From the NCBI RefSeq assembly GCF_042657185.1, contig NZ_JBHSNN010000078.1: DNA of 21,345 nt. One strand, 5' to 3'. Of the stretch, positions 14,820 to 21,345 are shown piece after piece. The first letter of the stretch is position 1, and the number at the start of each line of letters is the position of its first letter. The notes beneath the pieces were generated by a model. That model was given only the letters and a program-made list of their open reading frames with translations. It had not been told where the DNA came from and searched no databases. The DNA comes from Ureibacillus thermophilus. Its GTDB lineage: Bacteria > Bacillota > Bacilli > Bacillales_A > Planococcaceae. Both the position numbers and the translations under genes were made by a program.

Positions 14820-16190
14820 TTAGTATAAACCTTCAGCAACCATACCGTTTGCTACTTTGATGAATCCAGCAATATTGGCACCAACCATTAAATTGCCTGG
14901 TGAACCATATCTTTCAGCACATTCTTTGCTTGTTCTGTAAATATCTTTCATAATTTGGTGAAGTTTTTCATCCACTTTTTCAAAAGACCAGTATGTGCGG
15001 CTTGAGTTTTGCGCCATTTCTAAAGCAGAAGTTGCAACACCGCCTGCATTCGCAGCTTTTGCGGGTCCGAATAATACACCATTTGCTAAAAATTCATTGA
15101 TTGCTTCTGGAGTTGAAGGCATATTTGCCCCTTCTGCAACCACTTTTACGCCATTTGCAATCAAAGCTTTTGCAGATTCTTCGTCGATTTCATTTTGAGT
15201 TGCACAAGGCAATGCAATATCGCAAGGAATTGTCCAAATGCCTTTGCAGCCTTCTGTATAAGTTGCGTTTGGACGATATTCAAGATATTTTTTAATCCGT
15301 TCACCTTTTACTTCTTTAATTTCCTTAACAGCATTCAAATCAATGCCTTCTGGGTCGTAAATGTAACCGTTGGAATCAGAGCATGCAACGACTTTTGCTC
15401 CGAAATGTTGGGCTTTTTCAATGGCATAAATCGCAACGTTACCAGAACCAGAAACGACGATTGTTTTGTCTAAGAAGGATTGGTTTTGGTCGCGCAGCAT
15501 TTCCTCAACGAAGTATACTAAACCGTATCCAGTTGCTTCTTTACGAGCTAATGAACCGCCGTAGCCAGGTTGTTTACCAGTTAACACACCTGCTTCGTGC
15601 ATTGCTTTAATGCGTTTGTATTGCCCCCATAAATAGCCGATTTCGCGGGCGCCGACACCGATATCTCCAGCAGGAACATCGACATCAGGGCCGATATGGC
15701 GGTATAATTCAGTCATAAATGCTTGGCAGAAACGCATAATTTCCGCATCGGATTTTCCTTTAGGGTCAAAGTCGGAACCGCCTTTTGCACCGCCGATTGG
15801 TAGACCTGTCAAAGCGTTTTTGAAAATTTGTTCAAAAGCCAAGAATTTCATAATGGATTCGTTTACTGTCGGATGGAAACGCAAACCGCCTTTGTATGGT
15901 CCAATTACATTATTGAATTGTACACGATAGCCTTTGTTTACATGAACACGGTTTTGATCATCTTGCCAAGTAACGCGGAAACTGATGATGCGGTCTGGTT
16001 CAACAATTCTTGAAAGAATGTTATGTTCGATGTATTCAGGATGTTGTTCAAAAACTGGTACTAATGTATAGAATACCTCTTCCACAGCTTGTAAAAATTC
16101 TGGTTGATAATCATATTTGTTTTTAAGATGATTATAAACGGATTCGATATACTCTTTTGCATTGCTTTGGTTTTTAACTAATGTTGTCAC
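14820..16190 (-). CDS. gdhA: NADP-specific glutamate dehydrogenase
   Basis: Reductive amination of 2-oxoglutarate with ammonia to L-glutamate, in the cytoplasm. The 456-residue length and the motifs PYKGGLRFHP (98-107), LPIGGAKGGSDFDPKGK (130-146) and PAGDIGVG (173-180) are those of the hexameric NADP-type enzymes, as in E. coli GdhA. The shorter ~420-residue NAD-type RocG/GudB differ. Active-site lysines K100, K124 and K136 and aspartate D176 are present. The nucleotide fold is SGSGNVA (247-253). The start codon is GTG at 16190, preceded 8 bases away by GGGGGG as ribosome binding site. It is divergent from the yqxD/dsdA region across 153 bases. A minus-strand promoter is at 16222-16250, and a palindrome at 16260-16275 may be an operator. 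Confidence 0.95.
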   Translation of the reverse strand: MTTLVKNQSNAKEYIESVYNHLKNKYDYQPEFLQAVEEVFYTLVPVFEQHPEYIEHNILSRIVEPDRIISFRVTWQDDQNRVHVNKGYRVQFNNVIGPYKGGLRFHPTVNESIMKFLAFEQIFKNALTGLPIGGAKGGSDFDPKGKSDAEIMRFCQAFMTELYRHIGPDVDVPAGDIGVGAREIGYLWGQYKRIKAMHEAGVLTGKQPGYGGSLARKEATGYGLVYFVEEMLRDQNQSFLDKTIVVSGSGNVAIYAIEKAQHFGAKVVACSDSNGYIYDPEGIDLNAVKEIKEVKGERIKKYLEYRPNATYTEGCKGIWTIPCDIALPCATQNEIDEESAKALIANGVKVVAEGANMPSTPEAINEFLANGVLFGPAKAANAGGVATSALEMAQNSSRTYWSFEKVDEKLHQIMKDIYRTSKECAERYGSPGNLMVGANIAGFIKVANGMVAEGLY

Positions 16191-16221
16191 CGTTGTTCCC
16201 CCCTAGAAATCTTATGAGAAA

Positions 16222-16250
16222 ATGTTATTACGATTTTTCTAACAATTCAA
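16222..16250 (-). promoter_or_regulatory. SigA-type promoter of gdhA
   Basis: On the minus strand TTGAAT (16250-16245), 17 bases, then TAACAT (16227-16222). The start point would be near 16215, 25 bases before the GTG codon. Upstream of it, TTTTCCTTTAGGAAAA (16260-16275) is a perfect palindrome centred near -52. Confidence 0.5.
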
Positions 16251-16343
16251 TCATTAAAATTTTCCTTTAGGAAAATAAAAAGCAAAATAATGTAAAATAA
16301 AATTATTTAAATATAATATTTTTTGCCAAATTTTAGTGAGAGG

Positions 16344-16812
16344 ATGAAGGCGTATAATATCCGTTCTAATCGATGCAGATGCGTGTCCAGTCGTTGATAT
16401 TGCTATATTTGTTTCATATCAATATGAGATGAAACCATTCTTGTTTTGCGATACTTCCCATATCATCGAAAGAGAGAATGCAATAACAATTCAAGTGTCA
16501 GAGGGAAGGGATTCCGTTGATTTTGCTATAGTGAATGCGGTTTCAAAATACGATATTGTGATTACACAAGATTACGGTTTGGCTGCCATGTGTTTGGCAA
16601 AAGGTGCCTTTGTTTTAAACCAAAATGGAAAAGAATTTACAGATGAAAACATAGATCAAATGCTCTTTTTTAGGCATGAAAATGCAAAATTTCGTCGTTC
16701 GGGCGGAAAAACGAAAGGACCGAAAAAACGAACAGAGAAAAATAATTTGGACTTTGAAATAAAATTTCGACAAATTTGTGAACGAGCGATAAATGCAAAA
16801 AGGAGAATGAAA
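16344..16812 (+). pseudogene. yqxD: YaiI/YqxD-family (DUF188, PIN-like) gene with a frameshift near its start
   Basis: The family is a small PIN-like putative nuclease of ~150 residues whose hallmark is an N-terminal DADACP. Here LIDADACPVVDIA is encoded at 16366-16404, but that frame has a TGA at 16345-16347 and no ATG, GTG or TTG before ATG 16429, which lies after the motif. ATG 16344, next to GAGAGG, is one base out of phase: dropping one C from ATCCGTT (16361-16362) would give MKAYNIVLIDADACPVVDIA, a normal start. The body is otherwise intact: SEGRDSVDFAIVNAV, the second acidic motif ITQDYGLAAM, and RRSGGKTKGPKK. The frame has no stop at the usual family end and continues into dsdA. Either the gene is disrupted, the sequence has an indel error, or a shortened protein starts at 16429. 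Confidence 0.65.
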
Positions 16813-18129
16813 ATGCTTGAATTACAGCGCCAACTTTCGGAAAAAGAACAAGAAATCATGGATAATATGAAGGTTTCAAAGCCGGTTTTATGGATAAATC
16901 CGAATAAAACTGATGAATTGCCGGAAAATCATTCCTTTACCTTTCAGGATGTATTGAATGCAGAAAAGCGATTGCAAAGATTTAGTGCATATATACAGTT
17001 CGTGTTTTCGGAAACGAAAAAATTACAAGGAATCATCGAATCCAAATTGATTGAAATTCCAAAGATGCAATCATTCATCGAGAAATATGCCGACAAGCCG
17101 CTCTTTGGAAAACTTCTATTAAAATGCGATCACGAATTGCCAATTTCAGGTTCCATTAAAGCGCGCGGCGGCATCTATGAAGTATTAAAATTGGCAGAAC
17201 AAATTGCCATCAAGCACGGATTCATTCAAGAAACGGATGATTATTCTAAATTTGCGGACAAAGCTTTTCAAGAACTTTTTAGCCAATATAAAATCGCTGT
17301 TGGTTCAACGGGTAATTTAGGTTTAAGCATTGGCATCATGGCCGCAAAACTAGGCTTTCAAACAACGGTGCATATGTCGATGGATGCAAAGGAATGGAAA
17401 AAGCAGCTGCTTCGGGAAAAGGGTGTTCAAGTGATTGAATATGAATCCGATTATAGCTTGGCTGTTGAAGAAGGAAGAAAACAGGCTGAAAAGGATCCAA
17501 TGTGCCATTTTGTAGATGATGAAAATTCCATTGATTTGTTTAGCGGCTATGCAGTTGGCGCCCTTCGACTCAAAAAACAGTTGGAAAACTATAAAATTCC
17601 AGTGAATCAAGAACATCCGTTGTTTGTTTATTTGCCTTGCGGTGTCGGCGGCGGACCTGGAGGCGTTGCATTTGGTTTAAAGGCTCTTTATAAAGAAAAT
17701 GTCCATATTTTTTTCGGCGAGCCGACTCAGTCTCCGTGTATGCTTTTAGGAATGATGACCGGAATGCATGATCAAATTTCCGTGAAGGATATCGGCTTAA
17801 CGAACCGTACTGAGGCGGATGGGTTGGCGGTTGGACGGCCATCTAAATTTGTAGGGAAGCTAATGGAACCGATTTTGAGCGGATGCTATACAGTAGAAGA
17901 TGAATTTTTATTTGAAAGTTTGAAGGAAATGGTTCGTATGGAAGGAATTTTTATGGAGCCTTCAAGTCATGCGAGTCTTTTTGGACCGATTCAATTGTTG
18001 AAGGAAGGAAATGATTATTTCGAAAAGCATGGATTGATGGATCGATTCAATCAAGGAACTCACATTGTGTGGGGGACAGGCGGCAATATGGTTCCAAAAG
18101 AACAGAGGGAAATATATTTAAATAGATGA
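16813..18129 (+). CDS. dsdA: D-serine dehydratase (D-serine ammonia-lyase)
   Basis: PLP enzyme converting D-serine to pyruvate and ammonia, for detoxification and nitrogen use. PLP lysine K116 is in SGSIKARGGIYEVL (112-125). The phosphate and cofactor loops are GSTGNLGLS (164-172) and CGVGGGPGG (276-284). HMSMDAKEWKK (187-197) and GLAVGRPS are also typical of DsdA. The length of 438 residues agrees with family members (442-448). I chose ATG 16813 because AAAAAGGAG ends 7 bases upstream and the product then starts where DsdA normally does. The same frame is open back to 16429 without a stop, so a longer YqxD-DsdA fusion of 566 residues is formally possible. No DsdC-like regulator or D-serine transporter is next to it. 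It faces the minus-strand terminator at 18133-18178. Confidence 0.92.
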   Translation: MLELQRQLSEKEQEIMDNMKVSKPVLWINPNKTDELPENHSFTFQDVLNAEKRLQRFSAYIQFVFSETKKLQGIIESKLIEIPKMQSFIEKYADKPLFGKLLLKCDHELPISGSIKARGGIYEVLKLAEQIAIKHGFIQETDDYSKFADKAFQELFSQYKIAVGSTGNLGLSIGIMAAKLGFQTTVHMSMDAKEWKKQLLREKGVQVIEYESDYSLAVEEGRKQAEKDPMCHFVDDENSIDLFSGYAVGALRLKKQLENYKIPVNQEHPLFVYLPCGVGGGPGGVAFGLKALYKENVHIFFGEPTQSPCMLLGMMTGMHDQISVKDIGLTNRTEADGLAVGRPSKFVGKLMEPILSGCYTVEDEFLFESLKEMVRMEGIFMEPSSHASLFGPIQLLKEGNDYFEKHGLMDRFNQGTHIVWGTGGNMVPKEQREIYLNR

Positions 18130-18132
18130 AGA

Positions 18133-18178
18133 TAAAAAAGCTTGTCCAAAGGGCGACCTTCCGCCTCTGGGCAAGCTT
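18133..18178 (-). terminator. Terminator between dsdA and the squalene/phytoene-synthase-family gene
   Basis: AAGCTTG (18138-18144) pairs with CAAGCTT (18172-18178), extended by TCCA/TGGG and further internal pairs. On the minus strand it is followed by TTTTTTATC, the stronger tail. On the plus strand the tail is only TTTCTG, so dsdA termination would be weaker. Confidence 0.7.
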
Positions 18179-18182
18179 TCTG

Positions 18183-19010
18183 CTAATCTGCCAAAATTTC
18201 TTTCACCGTTTCTTCTACTTCACTTCGGCTGACTTTTTCTTTTCCTTCTTTTAAAGCATTTAGTGTTTTGTGGGCAAGGGTAAGAGGCAATCGGCAGAAC
18301 AATAAAATGGAGCGTTTCGTAATATTCTCCATATAACAATCGGCTTTTTGCAAGTTTTCCTCTGTATAATGGAATAAATCTTCCCTTGACCAGCCTTCCG
18401 GAATGAAACTGACACCGCGCGTTTCGAAATCTTCATGCTGATTTCGCAAAATATTGACCGCTTGCAAGCCTCTACCGTATCCAATGGCTAATTCCCGGTC
18501 TGTTTTTACTTGGCTGTCCCATTCCCATAAATCTGAAAGCATGACCCCAACAAGACCGGCTACATAATATGTATAATCATCTAAATCTTCTTTCGTGCGA
18601 ATGTCCCAATTGGCTTTTGCCCACTTTGCCATACCAAAGGCCATTTCACTAGCAGCATCGCACACAATTTTTTCAGATCCAGCTGGCAATAAGGAAATCC
18701 AGTCGTTCATGCGAATCGTTACTTCCGGCATGTATGGTTTCACAGGTTCTAACAGCTGCAAATATTTTTCATTATTAAAAGTTTCTTCTTTCAGCAATTC
18801 ACTTGTTTCCATTAAAAGGGAATATTTGATTTTATTCGTGACTTCAGGATGTTCATTATCTTCAATTTCATCTAATGCGCGCATGATTAAATAAGCATTT
18901 GCGACAGCTGTTTTTAAATCTTTCTTTAAAAATGTAATTGGTATATAAAAAGTGCGACTTGTTTCTTTTAAAACTCGCATGGCATCTTTTTCGAGTGCTT
19001 TTTTGTTCAT
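18183..19010 (-). CDS. Squalene/phytoene-synthase-family protein
   Basis: All-helical isoprenoid enzyme family that joins two prenyl diphosphates head to head. In Bacillales, members make C30 carotenoid or squalene precursors, or act as prenyl diphosphate phosphatases. The 275-residue length is normal. The first aspartate motif is intact, DEIED (47-51), as are YYVAGLVGVMLSDLW (148-162) and GRGLQAVNILR (179-189). The second motif reads NQHED (190-194), with Asn where dehydrosqualene synthase CrtM and most synthases have Asp (NILRDxxED), so one metal ligand is altered. B. subtilis YisP, a family member reported to be a farnesyl diphosphate phosphatase, is a useful comparison. It stands alone, without desaturase or cyclase genes. 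GGAGG lies 12 bases before ATG 19010, a rather long spacing. The product is uncertain. Confidence 0.82.
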   Translation of the reverse strand: MNKKALEKDAMRVLKETSRTFYIPITFLKKDLKTAVANAYLIMRALDEIEDNEHPEVTNKIKYSLLMETSELLKEETFNNEKYLQLLEPVKPYMPEVTIRMNDWISLLPAGSEKIVCDAASEMAFGMAKWAKANWDIRTKEDLDDYTYYVAGLVGVMLSDLWEWDSQVKTDRELAIGYGRGLQAVNILRNQHEDFETRGVSFIPEGWSREDLFHYTEENLQKADCYMENITKRSILLFCRLPLTLAHKTLNALKEGKEKVSRSEVEETVKEILAD

Positions 19011-19234
19011 ATGACAAATAATCCTCCGATCATTACCTTTCTATTTAATCCTACATGAATTTTGCCAAAAAGAAAAATAAAACTTCTAATTTTATTTTAG
19101 ACAAGATAAATAAATTATACCCCTCAAAAGATTTACAAAGATGAGCGATATTTTTATGTTAATTTGCGTGTTTTTCTTTTGACTTTTCGTTACAATGGGA
19201 GGGGATAGTTTGATAGAAAAAGGTGGATTCATTT

Positions 19235-20293
19235 GTGAGGAAGGAAACATATATTTTTTTAGATATAGAGGCGGCTATGGTCCGCGGAAAACAACATATT
19301 ATAGAAATTGGGGCTGTAAAATGGATGCCGAATGATAAGGTAGAGTACTTTTCCGAATTAATTCAGCCCTATAAATTTAAAAAATTAAATGCTCGAATTC
19401 AAGAACTCACAGGTATTCATACGGAAGATTTGCTTCTTGCTCCTTCCTTTAAAGAAGTCATTAAGCAGTTTAAAGAATGGAGCAGGGGAGATACAATTTT
19501 TGTTACATTTGGCGAATTTGACAGAATCGTATTAGAAGAAGAACTTTTCCGCAATCGAATCCAACGTCGTTTTATTTATCCGATGGTTGATTTTCAACAA
19601 AAATATATGATTGAAAATCAACTAAAAGTGCAGCCAAGTTTAAGCGAATTAATGGAAAAATTTGAAGTGGAAACATCAAAGCAACATCGGGCTTTACAAG
19701 ATGCGATTACCTTATATCATATTTTTAAAGCTGCAGAGGGGCATACACTCATTGAAAAACAAAAGACCAATCAATTTGCCCTTATGTTAAGCGAGGTCCA
19801 TCATGGAGAACAGAATCTGGAAGTCTATTTAACCTATGTTACAGGTGAAGTATTCCCTTCCAATATCAGCATCCATTCCATTAATTCCATACATAAATCG
19901 TTATTCTGCATGAAAAAAGAAAAGGAAACTATTCAAGAGGACGGCAGCATTGTCAAAACGGAATATCATGAAATACTGCCAAATGAAGAATTGTCCCATT
20001 TTTTGCGGACAATTGTTGAAGATATGGAAAATAAAGTGCTGATTACCCGATCCGGCTTAAAACAAATTTCCCGCATCATCCGTCTGCATCAATGTGTCAT
20101 GCCGAAAACGGAAGTGATGACATTGCAACATTTATTAAAGAATCAAGATGCAGTTAACCACTTTACTATGAATGGCCAGCCTTTGCATACATATGAAAAA
20201 AATTTATATCAATTATTATTCAGATATAGACACAAACTAATTAAGGAGTTTAAAAGAAGAAATTTATTCACAAAGGAAGCTGTAGAAGTTTAA
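19235..20293 (+). CDS. DEDDh-type 3'-5' exonuclease (DnaQ/RNase T superfamily) with extra C-terminal region
   Basis: Predicted to remove nucleotides from 3' ends of DNA or RNA with two metal ions. The full acidic set is visible: D10 and E12 (FLDIEA), D96 (GEFDRIVLEEE), H151 and D156 (QHRALQDAITLYHIF). The exonuclease fold ends near residue 168. The remaining ~185 residues contain no motif I recognise and are basic near the end (RYRHKLIKEFKRRN), possibly for nucleic-acid binding. Start: GTG 19235 is 8 bases after AAAGGTGG. The in-frame GTG 19223 would add four residues but lacks a ribosome binding site. Sporulation-linked KapD is a related but much shorter protein (about 205 residues). The gene is divergent from the synthase-family gene. 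Its target is unknown. Confidence 0.8.
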   Translation: MRKETYIFLDIEAAMVRGKQHIIEIGAVKWMPNDKVEYFSELIQPYKFKKLNARIQELTGIHTEDLLLAPSFKEVIKQFKEWSRGDTIFVTFGEFDRIVLEEELFRNRIQRRFIYPMVDFQQKYMIENQLKVQPSLSELMEKFEVETSKQHRALQDAITLYHIFKAAEGHTLIEKQKTNQFALMLSEVHHGEQNLEVYLTYVTGEVFPSNISIHSINSIHKSLFCMKKEKETIQEDGSIVKTEYHEILPNEELSHFLRTIVEDMENKVLITRSGLKQISRIIRLHQCVMPKTEVMTLQHLLKNQDAVNHFTMNGQPLHTYEKNLYQLLFRYRHKLIKEFKRRNLFTKEAVEV

Positions 20294-20368
20294 TTTTATT
20301 CATAAAAAATATATAATTTGGCTATCATGATTTTCTGTTTTGAATTTTAATAAAATTTTAAAAAAATA

Positions 20369-20397
20369 TTGCAATAACAAATTTATCCCGTTAAAGT
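20369..20397 (+). promoter_or_regulatory. possible coaW promoter
   Basis: TTGCAA (20369-20374), a 17-base spacer and TAAAGT (20392-20397) lie 31 bases before the coaW start codon. The -10 box is imperfect. No terminator was seen between the exonuclease gene and coaW, so read-through is possible. Confidence 0.4.
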
Positions 20398-20428
20398 GTA
20401 GAGAGGGAATCAATAAAGGAGAAAGTTT

Positions 20429-21307
20429 ATGAGGAATACGATAGGCATTGATGCAGGCGGCACTTTAACGAAAGTCGCTTTTTTAGATGATCAAAATGAA
20501 TTCCAATTTAAAGTGTTCCCTTCAAAAGATTTAACCTTGGTTAAGGAATGGATTGAATCGCTTCCTGAAATAGAAGAAATCGGGATTACGGGCGGACGCA
20601 CAGAACAATTATTATCCAAGATTAAGATGAATAAATCCATTGATTATGTGGTGGAGTTTGATGCTACGATTAAGGGTGTAAAATACTTATTAAAAAAAGA
20701 AGGCCATGACATTCAAAAAAGCATCATTACCAATGTAGGGACGGGTACAAGTATCCATTATATGGAAAATGACACCCATGTGCGCGTCGGAGGGACAGGT
20801 ATCGGTGGAGGCACCTTGACTGGGCTTTCTACTATTATGACGGGGCTCTCAGACTTTAAAGAAATTACAAAAATTGCTAAACAAGGGAAACGGGAATTCA
20901 TTGACTTATTTGTAAAGGATATTTTTGAAGGTATGGAACCTCCGATTGAAGGGCATTTGACGGCAAGCAATTTTGGAAAAGTCAACCTTTTGAATCACAC
21001 TTCATATCCGATTCCAGATTTGCTTGCAACGATTCAAGCGCTAGTCGGGGAAGTCATTACGACATTAAGTATCCAATATGCGGATATGAAAAATTCCGAA
21101 ACGATCATTTACATTGGTTCTACATTAACAAATAATGAACACTTGAAAGAAGTTATTGCGAATTATACCATTTTGAAAAAACATACGCCCGTCTTTTTAA
21201 ATGATTGCGGTTTTTCAGGAGCCATTGGCGCTCTATTAAATAAAGTAGAGCAAAGAAACAAACTGAAAGATAATAATGAGGCTGGGACAAAACTAGCTTC
21301 TAGATAG
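20429..21307 (+). CDS. coaW: Type II pantothenate kinase
   Basis: First step of coenzyme A synthesis: ATP-dependent phosphorylation of pantothenate. It has the acetate/sugar-kinase-like fold of S. aureus CoaW: phosphate loop GIDAGGTLTKVAF (6-18), a catalytic glutamate E76 in VVEFDA, NVGTGTS (102-108) and GGTGIGGGTLTGLS (121-134). Type II enzymes such as the staphylococcal one are resistant to CoA feedback. Its 292 residues are about 25 more than S. aureus CoaW. The excess is a polar tail after GALLNKV, whose last residues (EAGTKLASR) are encoded by the GAGGCTGGGACAAAAC element, so they are likely dispensable. AAAGGAG about 8 bases before ATG 20429 supports the start. Confidence 0.92.
   Translation: MRNTIGIDAGGTLTKVAFLDDQNEFQFKVFPSKDLTLVKEWIESLPEIEEIGITGGRTEQLLSKIKMNKSIDYVVEFDATIKGVKYLLKKEGHDIQKSIITNVGTGTSIHYMENDTHVRVGGTGIGGGTLTGLSTIMTGLSDFKEITKIAKQGKREFIDLFVKDIFEGMEPPIEGHLTASNFGKVNLLNHTSYPIPDLLATIQALVGEVITTLSIQYADMKNSETIIYIGSTLTNNEHLKEVIANYTILKKHTPVFLNDCGFSGAIGALLNKVEQRNKLKDNNEAGTKLASR
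21278..21292 (+). repeat. GAGGCTGGGACA element overlapping the coaW 3' end
   Basis: GAGGCTGGGACAAAA (21278-21292) repeats the minus-strand element at 11234-11220 (12 identical bases, then nAA). It lies inside the coaW reading frame, supplying its last codons, and just before the terminator. Confidence 0.55.
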
Positions 21308-21308
21308 G

Positions 21309-21345
21309 AAAAAGGAGAATTTGAGCCAACTCAAATTCTCCTTTT
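21309..21345 (+). terminator. Terminator of coaW
   Basis: AAAAGGAGAATTTGAG (21310-21325) pairs perfectly with CTCAAATTCTCCTTTT (21330-21345) around CCAA. The T run continues to the window edge. Confidence 0.85.

Noticed and set aside
15195..15473. 92-codon plus-strand open frame inside gdhA
   Set aside because: Antisense to a strongly conserved enzyme gene, with no ribosome binding site and low-complexity hydrophobic product.

Overview
The window is a low-GC chromosomal segment from a Gram-positive member of the Bacillales. The evidence is strong AGGAGG-type ribosome binding sites, SigA-like promoters with 17-base spacers, U-tailed hairpin terminators, and relatives of B. subtilis YpsC, YpvA, DynA (YpbR), YqxD and DsdA. 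The mix of a ba3-type oxidase, double dynamin, type II pantothenate kinase and NADP-type glutamate dehydrogenase suggests a Planococcaceae/Lysinibacillus/Ureibacillus-like organism. That placement is inference. There are no insertion sequences, phage genes, CRISPR arrays, tRNAs or rRNAs. It is mostly housekeeping and metabolic sequence.

Layout: 1-3470 carries an rRNA methyltransferase (YpsC type) and a DinG/XPD-like Fe-S helicase (YpvA type). 3496-4345 is a single-gene short-chain dehydrogenase unit. 4372-6832 (minus strand) is a three-gene operon for a ba3-type cytochrome c oxidase (subunits IIa, II and I). It is preceded by a perfect CRP/FNR-type palindrome centred exactly at -41.5 from a predicted start. 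Divergent from it, 7045-7200 encodes a 26-residue single-span membrane peptide under a Fur-like box, with its own terminator. 7250-10998 is the 1,205-residue double dynamin DynA. 11010-11240 is an intergenic block with a GC-rich Bacillaceae-type repeat bounded by 10-base inverted repeats, followed by a GAGGCTGGGACA element. 11335-12324 is a secreted stalk-domain protein. 12340-13986 is malic enzyme with a CcpA (cre)-like site and a cluster of TGTGA motifs upstream. 13994-16250 (minus) holds a Yip1-family membrane protein and NADP glutamate dehydrogenase. 16344-18129 is a frame-disrupted YaiI/YqxD gene that runs without a stop into D-serine dehydratase. 18133-19010 (minus) is a squalene/phytoene-synthase-family protein. 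19235-20293 is a DEDDh exonuclease. 20369-21345 is type II pantothenate kinase, ending in a repeat-derived tail and a terminator.

Working together: the oxidase operon under a redox-type activator site fits respiration at low oxygen. The neighbouring Fur-boxed peptide suggests iron control on the other side of the same intergenic region. Malic enzyme, glutamate dehydrogenase and D-serine dehydratase all join amino-acid and organic-acid carbon to pyruvate or 2-oxoglutarate and ammonia. The observations most worth following are the Fur-boxed micropeptide, the -41.5 FNR-like promoter, and the YqxD-DsdA frame anomaly. None proves a new system.
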